A DNA stretch of 64,000 nt, from contig CM051457.1 of the NCBI GenBank assembly GCA_028274465.1, positions 59,257,550 to 59,321,549 of the forward strand, given 5' to 3'. The position numbers were made by a program, and so were the translations under genes. This document shows, one piece after another, positions 34,370 through 47,072 of the stretch. How positions within the stretch are numbered: the first letter of the stretch is position 1; each line of letters opens with the position of its first letter. This DNA is from Plantago ovata. Taxonomy: Eukaryota > Streptophyta > Magnoliopsida > Lamiales > Plantaginaceae. A model generated the notes under the pieces. It was not told the DNA's origin. It saw nothing but the letters and a program-made list of their open reading frames with translations, and did no database searches.

Positions 34370-36475
34370 TGTAAGAAAATATAGTCAGAGTTACCCCTAG
34401 GGTACGCAGCTGAATTTCAAAAATTTTCTTAACATACAGGTTAATTGATTATGTATATGTCGTATATATATAAACACGTCAATTAGAAGACTAACCTTAC
34501 TTCCAAAGCAGCTTCCAAGTCTTCGTAATAATCCGGTGTATCTTCTCCTTCGTCGAAGTCGAAGATATCTGCAATACTTTGATTATCTGCAAGACAATAA
34601 AAGTTAGTTTCCAGCTCCTAGAACCTCAACCTTGGTATCCACGGATGAACAGCCTATCGGAAAGAATGCTAGGATATTCTTTGTGTGACCAAGAAGATGG
34701 GGCGGCGATTCCTCCGGCAGGTGGCGCGCGCGTGTGGCTTATAGAGGAGGGGAGAGCTTTTATTTTCTCTAAGAAAACTGGGTAGAATAATTCTCTAAGA
34801 ATTTGATTCTTCAACTGTGTGAAAATCTATGTCAAAAGCTCTCTAATAGTCTACTATATATAGTAGTCAATAGAAGCCTAAAACATAAGCAATTAGACTT
34901 CGTAAAGGAATAAGAATCTAATTCTTATCGCACTAGGAAACCAATATCAAGTCTAGATTCATTCCCAATCAAATTAAAACTCAATCAGGAAAATCTAACT
35001 TATCCCTTAGACTTCTAATAGAGGAAGGAGTCGAACTCCTTCCCCTACTCCATCTCGCGCGCGCGCGCGTGTCCTGAGGGTGATAGGTGGGTTCCGATTT
35101 TGGGACCCACTTATAGTTCTAAGGCAATTCAGAATCCAAGTAGATTTTGCCCATGTGCATATGTTAATTCTAAATTAACATATCCTGTCAAATCAAACCT
35201 CCATTATATTTCTAAAATATAATCTTTAATTGTATTTACATAAAATACAATTAATTAGCCAATTCAATTAATAATTCCAAATCATTAATTGAGCCACCAA
35301 ATATTATAATTAATTCCAAATCAATTATAATCCATCAATCACAATTAATTCCAAATTAATTTCGATTCCATCTTCAAGGATATTCTGATAGGCTGAATCA
35401 CCACATAGTGTGACCCATAGGGCCTCATCGTATTAAGCAAGTCCTAGACTAGGCAACATGAAATTCCTAGACGGTTCCATTTGCAATATTAATACATGAG
35501 GACGTTTGAGAGGTTTCTCAAAGCTAACCCTTTCGTTGCGAAGTCTGTTGCGCTCAACGCGGCGATGGTAACGTCCCTTCATCTGACTTGCTCGAATGTA
35601 TCTAGGATCGATGAAGTGTCTATCCCAATAATACATCCACGGGCGTCTTCAGTGAGTTGCATGGTGAATCCAATATCTATTATGACCATCATAATAATAT
35701 TGATACGCTGGCCAGCGGTTTTACCATCACAACTATGAACGACTATGAGCAGTGCTCTCCTGTGCTACACTTGAGAGATGAATCCTTCACAAAATCACTT
35801 ATCATCCCCATTTGTATGTAGCCATAATCCTGGATCGTGTCTTAGGTCAGCTGCTTATTCAGAGCTGACATCGATGGGTCCACCAAGGATATGGGGCAAC
35901 AAATGTGATGATAAAGTCCTGTAAGTCCAAAGGACAACTGGCATCACTTCGACAACTCACCGGTTCCCATAGACACTTCGGTGTAGAGTATACATCGATG
36001 GGAGTGTTCGGTGGGTACTTCCATTGTTCGATAAAGCTTCTTCGAACAACTATGCGCAGTTATGGGAACGTTTCTCGATTGTCCAACAATCCGTTCCGTG
36101 GCCGTGGGATCGGCTCACACTTGCTCCAACAAGTATAACCTCCACGCATACTAGTCTTGTCTGGTTCATTCAGACCCCTACATCCGAGGTGAACCTCGAC
36201 TAGGGAGAGTTTGGGATAGATGATAACTCACATAGCTCCCACTATCTGTGTGATCGGTCATCTATCCGAGGGGACATGTTTAATATCAATACAGACAGTA
36301 ATTGAGATATGACATGCTGCATGCCCGGTGTAATATAAATATGAAAGTGATACTCAATAGTAAAATGCAACAAACATATATCATATTACGTTGACCTGTG
36401 TAATAGTACATATATGCCCTCTATAAGGGCACCATGCCCTTAGTAAGGACTGTCTCTAGGACATATACACTATCA
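34370..36475 (-). repeat. 3' LTR of the Copia element
   Basis: 2106 bases, TGATAGTG... to ...TTCTTACA on the minus strand. Holds a 16-base perfect palindrome around a TATA box (CTACTATATATAGTAG, 34851-34866) and a short alternating CG run near 35055-35070; both are also in the 5' LTR. Confidence 0.93.
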
Positions 36476-36489
36476 ATCTCCCACTTGGA
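36476..36489 (-). other. Polypurine tract of the Copia element
   Basis: Minus strand CAAGTGGGAGAT directly before the 3' LTR start TGATAG. AAGTGGGAGAT is a common Copia polypurine tract. Confidence 0.8.
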
Positions 36490-39400
36490 CTAGAGCCAGT
36501 CACCTTTATGCCTAATACCCAGATTAGCATAATGTCTTAAGTGGACTTCCACTTGTAAGACCTTGGTGAAAGGATCTGCCACGTTGTCCGTGGTAGAGAC
36601 ACGTTCTATACTAACTTCTCCTCTATCAATAATCTCACATCTAACGTGATATTTTGGAAGTACATGTACGTTCTTGTTTGTAGATCTAGGCTCCTTAGTT
36701 TGAGCGACGGCGCCCGTATTGTCCCAATAAATCGTTATTGGACTAGGAGCAGGAACAACCCTCAATTCCTTCAAGAACTCTTAAATCCAGACAGCTTCTT
36801 ACGAAGCTTCTGATCCAGCAATGTACTCGGCTTCTGTGGATGAGTCAGCAATCGTGGCTTTCTTAGAACTCTTCCAACAGATAGCTCCTCCGTTCAATTT
36901 GAATACGTATCATGTCTATGACTCAAAGTCATCAGGATCTGATTCAAATCCAGCGTTGACATAACCAGACATCTTTAATTCTGGTTTTCCACCAAACACC
37001 AAGAACATTTCCTTAGTCCGTCGAAGGTACTTAAGAATGTTCTTTACAGCAGTCCAGTGAGGTACTCCTGGATTCTGTTGGTGTCGACAAATGACACTAA
37101 GCGCATATGCCACATCGGGCCTTGTGCAATTCATTGCATACATTATAGACCCTACTGCCGAAGCATAGGGCACACGACTCCCATGCCTAGCTGGGAGAAA
37201 GCCTCTCTTTGAGTCGTCCATCTTATAACGCTTCAGTATTTTATCGATGTAGGTGGACTGTGTCAATCCTAACATCCTCTTGGATCTATCTCTATAGATC
37301 TTGATCCCTAGGATGTTCACCCAAGTCCTTCATTGAGAAGGTACTTGATAACCAAACTTTAGTCTCTTCTAGCATAGAGACATTGTTTCCCATGATCAAA
37401 ATGTCATCAACATAGATGATCATGAAAACGACTCCCTTGTCGCTGTGCCTAGTGTAGACACAAGGATCTTCCTTTCTTCTGATGAAGTCAAACCATTTGA
37501 CAGCTTCATCAAAGCGGATATTCCAGCTCCTTGACGCTTGCTTTAGCCCATAGATGGATCTTTGTAATTTGCATACAGTAGTTGGCCTGGTTTTACTAAT
37601 AAAACCTTCCGGTTGTACCATATAGACCTTTTCCTCAAGGTTTCCATTGAGGAAGGCAGTCTTTACATCCATCTGCCCGATCTCATAATCATAGTAGGCA
37701 GCTATCGCAAGTAGAATTCGAATGGACTTCAATTTTGCTACTGGTGCCAAAAGTTTTATCATAATCGATGCCATACCTTTGCGTGTAGCCTTTCGCCACA
37801 AGCCTAGCTTTGTGCGTTTGTACTTTGCCATCGGCATCTGTCTTTTGTTTAAAGACCCATTTGCACCCAATAGGTCTAACCCATTGGGGCCAGTCTACCA
37901 AGTTCCAAACTTGGTTCACGTACATGGAGTCCATCTCCAATTCCATGGCCTCTTGCCATTTGTTTGAGTCAATATCAATTATTGCCTCTTTGTAGGTCTC
38001 GGGATCTTCCCGATCTGATAAGCCGACAACAAATTCACTGATGTCTTCTATCATAAGGCTTTGCTTCTGAGGTCCTTTTAGGATCCTCTTCGACCTACGG
38101 AGCTCGACTGATTCTGGTGCTTTTCTTTTCTGGATTCGTGTAACACGAACATTATCAGTGGGCACTGATGCAGCTAGTCGCGCCATGCGACCCTGTTCCC
38201 TAGCGGGAGGCTGCTCTTGTGCAACTGGTTCCACAGTTTGATTGACAACGGGTTCCATTGGTGTGGTTTCAACTGTTGATCTAATCACAGGACTCCCACT
38301 GACTATGACATGCCTAGCAAGTGTCATATCATTAACCTTGTCTGCTTCAAAAGCTGCCACTGAACTTGAGTCCAAATCAGAAGATTTAGAGAACTCATGT
38401 TCGCGCGTGTCAAAGTCTTGAATTTCTTCAAGTTCTATCATGTCATCTAACCTCTCTTCTTCGAGGTATTCTGCTTCTAAAAACTTAACGTTTCTAGATA
38501 CTATCACCTAGTGATCTTCAGCATGATAGAATTCATAGCCTCTCGTCTAACGAGGATAGCCTATGAAATATACTTTGACACCCTTGGCATCTAACTTATC
38601 AGTGAGCATCAGTTTGACTATCGCAAGACAGCCCCAAGATCTAAGATAGCCCAGTGAGGGCTTCTTTCCCTTCCATAACTCATAAGGAGTTTTCTCCACT
38701 GATTTAGATGGTACACGGTTCAGAATGTGGATTGCAGTTTGTAGTGCATATCCCCATAGATGTTTTGGAAGAGTCGAGAATCCAATCATTGATCTCACCA
38801 TGTCTAACAGGGTTCGATTCCTTCTCTCAGACACACCATTCAATTGTGATGTTCCAGGAGGGGTCCATTGCGATTTAATTCCATTTTCCTTCAAGTAGTC
38901 GATAAATTCTTCACTAAGGTATTCACCTCCTCGATCTGATCGAAGAGTGACTATCCTTAGGTTCAATTCATTCTCGACCTCATTCCTAAACTCCTTGAAT
39001 TTCCCAAAGGTCTCGGATTTATTCTTCATAAGATAAATATATCCATACCTTGAGAAACCGTCAGTAAAGGTAACGAAGTAAGGATATCCCCCCACGCGCA
39101 TGGACTTTAAAAGGTCCACATACATCGGTATGTATGAGCTCTAAGCAGCGAGTGGCACGAACACCTTGTCCAACAAAAGGTTTGTTCGTCATCTTACCCT
39201 TAACACATGATTCGCATGTACCATATGATTCAAAATCAAATGGTTCTAAGTAGTCCAACTTCCTTAGTCTTTGAATCTGTGTTTCATTGATATGGCCTAG
39301 CCAACAATGACATAGATAAGATGGATTATTCTTCCTACTTGAAGACGGTTGTTTGTTATGTATTTGAAATAAAGGTAGACTACTTTGCAAAATATATAAA

Positions 39401-40593
39401 CCATTCACTAAGCAAGCCTTTCCATAATACTGGTCATTTAATGAAAAATAACAAGCATTAGGAAAAACCCAAATTGTCCAACAATGGAATGGAAATAATA
39501 TTTCTGATAATGGATGGAACAAAATAAACGTTATCAAGTTCTAAACATTGTCCTGATGGTAAATCTATCTTGCAGTGTCCAACGCGTTTGGCTTCAACTG
39601 GATTGTTGTTCCCAACATGCAAGTTGATTTCACCTTACTTGACTAGCCTGTGTTCAATGGCCCCTTGCACATTATTATAAATGTGCGAGCCACAGGCTGT
39701 ATCTAATACCCAACCATTGGAGTCAAAAGTAGTCATGTTCATTTCAATAACAAACATACCTGAGCTAGAAGTCGATGGCTTCTTAGCTTGATCTGCCCTC
39801 AGCTTAGGGCAATCTTTCTTCCAATGTCCTTTCTGCTTACAGAAATGACATTCATCTGTGCGTACCGTTCCGCTTCTCTTGAACTTCCTTTTCTGGTTCA
39901 GACGCTTAGGCTTATCACTCGAAGTGTTAGCCTTGGCTCCCGACTTTCCCTTACCCTTAGCACCTTTGTTTCTCGGGTTTCGGTTAGACGGTTGCCCAAC
40001 AAACATGATCAACTTTTCCTTCTTAGGAGGAGTTTGATCATATGTCTTCAGCAGAATATGGAGTTCGGGCAGTGTTACGTCCTTCGCATTCATGGTGGTT
40101 AACGATGAACTGCGAATACGAGCTCGGCAATGATTGAAGGACAAAGATCACCATGATCTTATTCTTATCTTGAGAACATGTTCAGACATGTTCCCTCCTT
40201 CATTGAGCTTGCATCTGTGTATCTCTTTGATCAAATCAAATTCAACACTTCTAGCTGTCGTCTCAAAGAGCGACTCAAGATGCTTTAGCATCTCATACGG
40301 CAACATGCTATCATGTTGTCTCTGCAGCTCATTGCTCATTGCCGCCAGCATAATACACTGCGCGGATCTAGCATCCTCATGATGCTTATCAGACCTTGCC
40401 TTGTTGGCTTGATTCCAAATCAGCAACTTGATCGGCAGTCTGATTCTCGGGACACACGGGATTAGCCTCGTCCAAGACGTACTCAATCCTTTCGTACCTC
40501 AGCACCAAACATATATTCCTGATCCAATCTAGGAAGTTTGGTCCGGTCAAAATTTGCTTCTCTAAGACAGCACGGAGCGAGATTCTCGCCATT
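36490..40593 (-). pseudogene. gag-pol: gag-pol of the Copia element, broken
   Basis: Parts in Copia order on the minus strand: gag start about 40593 (MARISLRAVLEKQ), gag core to about 40150, zinc knuckle near 39810-39850 (CHFCKQKGHWKKDC), protease near 39690 (WVLDTACGSHIY), GAG-pre-integrase and integrase about 38600-39300 ([43 protein letters not shown]), reverse transcriptase about 37300-37990 (DVKTAFLNGNL, YGLKQASRSW, YVDDILIMG), connection (YASAVGSIMYAM) and RNase H about 36490-36720 (IYWDNTGAVAQTKEP). About eight breaks spread over the region. Confidence 0.9.
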
Positions 40594-41159
40594 TCGGTTT
40601 CCAGGAGAAATAATATAGAACGAAAATAATAAATCAACTATTGAAATATTATTTCTAAATACACAGTCAACATAACTAAACAACAAGGTCCTTTAGCTGT
40701 TTAGCTCCCACTATTTTCACATATGCTCGCCCCCACAACAAACATACGGGTAATGTCCAACAAGTTACCGTAGTGGCCAAGATCCAAATCCATACTATGC
40801 TATACTCCAACGGGGGCTGGTCGCATAGCATAATATGACCGGTAGGACTAGTAAGACTATCCAATTGCGTCACGCAACTCTTGATTGTTAAATCTAATTT
40901 AACCCGATGCCCTACATACTGTACCTATCGAGGTCTCTAGATACAATATGCAGTAAGTCATAACCACAGGCTTACTCTAATTTGACGATCACTGCGAGTC
41001 TGTAAGACAACGTCGCCAATACAAGAAAACGCAATGAAAGTTCAGAATTAAAGCACCCTATGGAAAGCATCTCAGAAATACATACATATATATATTTCTG
41101 TACTTATATTGCTTGGGGCTTGTAGCTTGAGGGTTGTTATCAGTCATCTACAAACAATT

Positions 41160-41313
41160 AAGGGCGCCGCCTACCCATCATGCATGAACGGTCTACACGT
41201 AATGGATGTCGCTTATCCATTCTAGTTCTAAACGCGGTCAAGCACATAATGGGTGCCGCCTACCCATACATAAAATATGCGGTCCAACATATAAGAGGGC
41301 GCCGCCTACCCTC
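41160..41313 (-). repeat. Four-copy stem-loop array in the Copia leader
   Basis: Units at 41295-41313, 41249-41267, 41202-41220 and 41160-41178 (5' to 3' in the RNA), period 42-47 bases. On the minus strand each is a 6-base stem around a 7-base loop AGGCGGC or AAGCGAC: ATGGGT/ACCCAT, ATGGAT/ATCCAT, GAGGGT/GCCCTC. Stem bases change in pairs. A CCG(C/T) precedes each unit by roughly 15-20 bases. The related element has the same array at 60944-61099. Confidence 0.85.
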
Positions 41314-41787
41314 GCATTCATAGCGGTCGAACGGAAAGTAAAATACTTGGTATTTAAACATGCATTGTCAAACAATAGCATATCGAGCATATGAAACAAG
41401 TAGTAGCCTATGTGGATGACAAATGACTTCATAATTTCATTATGAAAATTATAATCCCATACTTATAATCTCTATGAAATAATTGAAAATTTGGAATAGA
41501 TTGAAAAAATTAAAAATTCTATTGACCAAGTAGCAATTTTCGAAAACCCGAAGGACTTAATTGTAATTTTTGAAACCTTGGAGGTGTTAAATCTAAAATT
41601 CAAAAGTAAAAGGACTAATTTGCAATAAACAATAAATTGATAAATTACAAATAAGCCCTTTAACTTTATACTAATTAAATTTAACCCCTCTAGTTAAAAA
41701 CAATTACAATTAAATCATATTTATATTCCAAATATAAAATTCAATCCTCAAAATTTTCAAAATTCGATTTTGGGTCCAACCCGAAAA

Positions 41788-42006
41788 AATATATATATTT
41801 TAAAATATGGGACGGGACCCGTCCCCTACCGTGCCTGCGGCCGCGGGCGACCGCGGCACGCGAGCACGGGCGCCTGCGCCCGCAGGCACCCGGCGCCCCG
41901 GCGCCGTGCGCCTGTGGCCGCAGCCGCGGGTGCCAGCAGGCACCCGGGGCGCCGGCGCTCGCCGCCTGCGTCACGCAGGCGGCCCGGTCAATATATATAT
42001 TTTAAA
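41788..42006 (-). other. GC-rich block flanked by a 17-base direct repeat
   Basis: About 185 bases of very high GC content (41805-41989) interrupt AT-rich leader. The same 17 bases, AATATATATATTTTAAA, stand on both sides (41788-41804 and 41990-42006). The block contains strong inverted repeats such as GGGACGGGACCCGTCCC near 41810. Open frames across it are a by-product of GC content. Confidence 0.6.
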
Positions 42007-42149
42007 TTTTATTTTTTTTTGAAAAAATATATATTCTAAATTTATATAAACAAAACTTTTGAAAATCGAATTAATCATAGAATCAATTGCATCCACATAT
42101 CTACAAAATCATACAATATATATACGTATATACGTAATCAATTAACATC

Positions 42150-42162
42150 GCTCTGATACCAC
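42150..42162 (-). other. Primer-binding site of the Copia element
   Basis: Minus strand GTGGTATCAGAGC abutting the 5' LTR; initiator tRNA-Met type. Confidence 0.88.
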
Positions 42163-44267
42163 TGTAAGAAAATATGGTCAGAGTTACCCCTAGGGTACGC
42201 AGCGGAATTTCAAAAATTTTCTTAACATACAGGTTAATTGATTATGTATATGCCGTATATATATAAACACGTGAATTAGAAGACTAATCTTACTTCCAAA
42301 GCAGCTTCCAAGTCTTCGTAATAATCCGGTGTATCTTCTCCTTCGTCGAAGTCGAAGATATCTGCAATACTTTGATTATCTTCAAGACAATAAAAGTTAG
42401 TTTCCAGCTCCTAGAACCTCAACCTTGGTATCCACGGATGAACAGCCTATCAGAAAGAATGCTAGGATATTCTTTGTGTGACCAAGAAGATGGGGCGGCG
42501 ATTCCTCCGGCAGGTGGCGCGCGCGTGTGGCTTAAAGAGGAGGGGAGAGCTTTTATTTTCTCTAAGAAAACTGGGTAAAATAATTCTCTAAGAATGTGAT
42601 TCTTCAACTGTGTGAAAATCTATGTCAAAAGCTCTCTAATAGTCTACTATATATAGTAGTCAATAGAAGCCTAAAACATAAGCAATTAGACTTCGTAAAG
42701 GAATAAGAATCTAATTCTTATCGCACTAGGAAACCAATATCAAGTCTAGATTCATTCCCAATCAAATTAAAACTCAATCAGGAAAATCTAACTTATCCCT
42801 TAGACTTCTAATAGAGGAAGGAGTCGAACTCCTTCCCCTACTCCATCTCGCGCGCGCGCGCGTGTCCTAAGGGTGATAGGTGGGTCCCGATTTTGGTACC
42901 CACTTATAGTTCTAAGGCAATTCAGACTCCAAGTAGATTTTGCCCATGTGCATATGTTAATTCTAAATTAACATATCATTTCAAATCAAACCTCCATTAT
43001 ATTTCTAAAATATAATCTTTAATTGTATTTACATAAAATACAATTAATTAGCCAATTCAATTAATAATTCCAAATCATTAATTGAGCCACCAAATATTAT
43101 AATTAATTCCAAATCAATTATAATCCATCAATCACAATTAATTCCAAATTAATTTCGATTCCATCTTCAAGGATATTCTGATAGGCTGAATCACCACATA
43201 GTGTGACCCATAGGGCCTCATCGTATTAAGCAAGTCCTAGACTAGGCAACATGGAATTTCTAGACGGTTCCATTTGCAATATTAATACATGAGGACGTTT
43301 GAGAGGTTTCTCAAAGCTAACCCTTCGTTGCGAAGTCTGTTGCGCTCAACGCGGCGATGGTAACGTCCCTTCATCTGACTTGCTCGAATGTATCTAGGAT
43401 CGATGAAGTGTCTATCCCAATAATACATCCACGGGCGTCTTCATTGAGTTGCATGGTGAATCCAATATCTATTATGACCATCATAATAATATTGATACGC
43501 TGGCCAGCGGTTTTACTATCACAACTATGAACGACTATGAGCAGTGCTCTCCTGTGCTACACTTGAGAGATGAATCCTTCATAGAATCACTTATCATCCC
43601 CATTTGTATGTAGCCATAATCCGGGATCGTGTCTTAGGTCAGCTGCTTATTCAGAGCTGACATCGACGGGTCCACCAAGGATATGGGGCAACAAATGTGA
43701 TGATAAAGTCCTCTAAGTCCAAAGGACGACTGGCATCACTTCGACAACTCATCGGTTCCCATAGACACTTCGGTGTAGAGTATACATCGATGGGAGTGTC
43801 CGGTGGGTACTTCCATTGTTCGATAAAGCTTCTTCGAACAACTATGCGCAGTTATGGGAACGTTTCTCGATTGTCCAACAATCCGTTCCGTGGCCGTGGG
43901 ATCGGCTCACACTTGCTCCAACAAGTATAACCTCCACGCATACTAGTCTTGTCTGGTTCATTCAGACCCCTACATCCGAGATGAACCTCGACTAGGGAGA
44001 GTTTGGGATAGATGATAACTCACATAGCTCCCACTATCTGTGTGATCGGTCATCTATCCGAGTGGACATGTTTAATATCAATACAGACAGTAATTGAGAT
44101 ATGACATGCTGCATTCCCGGTGTAATATAAATATGAAAGCGATACTCAATAGTAAAATGCAACAAACATATATCATATTACGTTGACCTGTGTAATAGTA
44201 CATATATGCCCTCTATAAGGGCACCATGCCCTTAGTAAGGACTGTCTCTAGGACATATACACTATCA
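42163..44267 (-). repeat. 5' LTR of the Copia element
   Basis: 2105 bases with TG...CA ends, partner of 34370-36475. The palindromic TATA region is at 42644-42659. Right target duplication GAAAT follows at 44268-44272. Confidence 0.93.
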
Positions 44268-45767
44268 GAAATATCCTTTGTCAGCAAACTGACTCATGCT
44301 GAAAAGATTAAACTTAATATTTTTGACATAAAGAACTCCAGTAATGGTAATGTATCCTAACTTCACGTCACCATAGCCTTTTGTAGAACCAGATCCTCCA
44401 CCAGCAAACCTTATTGTTGGACCTTTAGACCACCGTCTATAGTTTATAAGGTTATTCTTGTTGCCCGTCATGTGCTTTCCACAACCACTATCAAAGTGCC
44501 AGATTGCATCGTTTGTCTCCGTGGCTGAAGTCTGCACAATCAAGAGCAAACAAGTTAATTATCCAACATTGGATGTCCATTAACATGTTCAAGAATGCGT
44601 CCAGTGGAAACCCAAGTCTTAAGTTTTTCAACTTTGACTTGTTTTCTACTTGCTGATGAACTAGGAGGTTTTGAGCTGAAAGACTTTTGATTCGTGCTGA
44701 TCAAGTCCACTTTCTGATGTGGTGTCTTGCTCGATTGACCTTTTTGCTGACCATACTTTTCAGTAAGTTCTTTTCTAGCAAGGTTCCTTCTAGCCCTAGC
44801 ATTTAGAGTCTTTTCAGAACTCTTAGGCTTGATTTTATTCATCTCTTTGAAGTATCTTTGCTGACTTTGCTTATACTCGTGAAAAAGTTGACTTTGCTTG
44901 GTTTTGAAACCGAGTGCACTTTTCGGAGAATGCTGAGCTTTTGTGTCAGCAACCTTACTTGATTCAGTTTTGTCAGCAAAGGTCTTCTAATTACTTTTAG
45001 TAATCTTGCCTTTTGACTTAACAAATTCCTTTTCAGCAACTTGTTTGGCGGAATGCTTTACAGCATCCTTCTTCTTTACAGTTTGCTTCTCAGCAACCTA
45101 TTTTCCTTTTAAAGTCTTGTTACTTTGAGTAGCAACAGCGGGCTTTACGGTCATAGGTACTTGATTGCATGTTTCAGCAACCTTAGATTGACCAAACTGA
45201 TAGAGTTCTGGTTGACCACTATCAGTAGCACGTACGAAGGAAATCGGTGATTTGTCTTTACTCAAGATTTCTACGTCATCACCTTCATACGTTGCACCTA
45301 AACCTTCTTTCTGAGATGGATCTCTCAGATAAGAGTTTAGTTCAGTCAGCGTATTACTTGCGTCAGCATAAGATTTGAAATTGATTTTCATCTTTTTCAT
45401 TTCTTGGATTTCAGCAAGTAATTTTAGAATTGAAGACTAATACTCTTCCAATTCTAATGCCATTTGAGAATTCTTCTCTGTAGCTTCAGCAATCAACTTC
45501 TTAAGATGCCTTATTTCAGCATCCTTTTCTTCTGTCTCGTCCTTTAGCAAGATATACTTTTAAGTAGTCTGCTTGGTCAGAGTTTCAACAATTTGTAGTT
45601 TCTCTTGTTGTCTGCTCAGAGTTTTCTCAAATCTTTCGATTTCTCCTTGAATCTTGTCAAGGTCAATCTCGTCTTCACTTCTGAGTCTGAGTCAGAGGTA
45701 GGGTTGTTTACCTGACCGGCCATGAGGCAGAACTCGTAGTTTGACACATCTGGATAAGCTTCCATGG
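44268..45767 (-). pseudogene. gag-pol: C-terminal gag and protease of the SIRE element, broken
   Basis: Minus-strand matter between the two guests. The part near 44270-44550 is the protease region (WHFDSGCGKHMTGN, with the aspartate of the active site, and FNLFSMSQFADKGYF). From about 44555 to 45767 comes Lys/Ser-rich and then coiled-coil-like gag C-terminus (for example ERFEKTLSRQQEKLQIVETL), a feature of SIRE/Maximus gag. Dense in TCAGCAA words (about eight in 1.5 kb). Several of the element's breaks fall here. Confidence 0.8.
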
Positions 45768-45772
45768 CTATT

Positions 45773-47069
45773 TGATGAATGTGTATTTTACACTTTCATT
45801 TGAGTCTTTTTCACCTATTTTAGCTATCCTCTATGTTAATTTAGCTATATTTTAGTGCATTTTATTAGAATAGTGTCACGTTTCCCTTTAGTTTTTATTT
45901 TACAGGTTTTGGTTGAAAAACGAGGATTTCCGGGCAATTATATTGAAGTTGACCAGGAATTGGTGTTCCAGAAGCCTATTTGGAGTATCTGAAGGTTTCC
46001 GGATAGGATTTGAAGTCTAGGGGTCGAATCTGGAGATTAGAAGGCCACTAGAAGTCAGAAACCGAGTCCGGAAAGGGGAAGAAATCCAAAAACGCGTCGA
46101 AAACGCGAAAATTCCGGAAAAATACTCCCGGGCGAATCGCCCGGGATGTGGGGTGAATCTTCCCACACCAGGCGACTCGCCCGACCCCACACTAATTCGA
46201 ACACTATATATAGTTGCTCAGTTTTTCTCCGAAATTCATACTTTTCCAGACCTATTCTCTCACCTTTCTCTGTAGTTTTAGGTAGGAACTTCCCAGAGCC
46301 TGTTCTGGGGGTTCGTAGCTTAGGAGACACTTTTTCATAGCAGTTTGGAGCTTGTAAGATCGCGATTCTTCGGAGACTGACAACCTTCGGTAACATTGTA
46401 TCTTACAGTTTATTCTACTTATTTTTATATATCTTTCAACATGTTTTCTTCTATGATTTCTGTTGATTGCATTGCAACTATGAGTAGCTAAACTTATCGT
46501 TGGTGGTAGTATGTGAATTCTTAGCGAAGGGAAGATAATCATGCTAATGGCTATATCGCGCATTATACTCCGTGTTATTGCTTTATTTCGTTGATCAGGC
46601 TCAGCCTATATTCTCGTATGTTGTATTAATTATTATGCACAATTGGACCCTCGTCGACCTATGCACATCTATATCTTCGTAGTGTTGAATAATTACGGAA
46701 CACAATTGGACAATAGTGCTTGACTTGTCAGTATCTTTATCTTCGTAGTGCTTAATAATTGCAACAGGACATTCGATTGATCAAAGATCTCCATGCAAGA
46801 CCGAGGAATTTACGCATGATTATTAACCCGTTATGCTTTGAAGGATCATACTATCACCAGTCTCCATTATCTGTTAGAAAAACCTTTGCTTTTACGTGTG
46901 TTGTTGTTATATTCTTAGTTAAATAGATAAAGCTAGTTATAGTCCTTAGAGAACGACACTCGAGGTCATTCTACTGCTACACTACGGTTTTCGTTGTAGT
47001 TGTGAATTGCCTTTGGCTAAATAACAAATTTATTTGATTAACCGGGACTTGACAAATCTTCGTTCATCA
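45773..47069 (+). repeat. 5' LTR of the Athila-like element
   Basis: 1297 bases, TGATGAATG... to ...TTCATCA. Palindromes lie at 46127-46145 and just after, followed by a TATA box (CTATATATAG, about 46203-46212). Confidence 0.92.
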
Positions 47070-47072
47070 AAT

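Larger units (their letters stand above)
40594..42149 (-). other. Long 5' leader of the Copia element
   Basis: 1.56 kb of non-coding leader between the primer-binding site and gag. It holds a GC-rich block (41805-41989) and a four-copy stem-loop array (41160-41313). The stretch reading GATTTGGATCTTGGCCA on the minus strand (about 40770-40790) recurs in the leader of the related element at about 61480-61500, so the leaders share ancestry. Confidence 0.8.
34370..44267 (-). mobile_element. Long-LTR Ty1/copia element (Angela/TAR-like), full length but broken
   Basis: Minus-strand element of 9.9 kb with 2.1 kb LTRs at 42163-44267 (5') and 34370-36475 (3'), initiator-Met primer-binding site, long leader, gag, protease, integrase, reverse transcriptase, RNase H and purine tract. 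Flanked by perfect GAAAT duplications (34365-34369, 44268-44272) inside the SIRE element, between its protease and GAG-pre-integrase parts. LTRs differ by roughly 1.5-2.5% in samples (inference: 0.6-0.9 My). Coding region carries on the order of eight breaks. Clade placement rests on the gag start (NFLDW, LAAMSNELQRQ) and the long LTR and is tentative. Confidence 0.92.

Noticed and set aside
34579-34785. Open frame repeated at 42372-42578
   Set aside because: Part of the Copia LTR pair; no start context or known product.
41819-41987. Open frames through the GC-rich block of the Copia leader
   Set aside because: Pro/Arg/Ala-only products on both strands are what GC-rich DNA gives in any frame.
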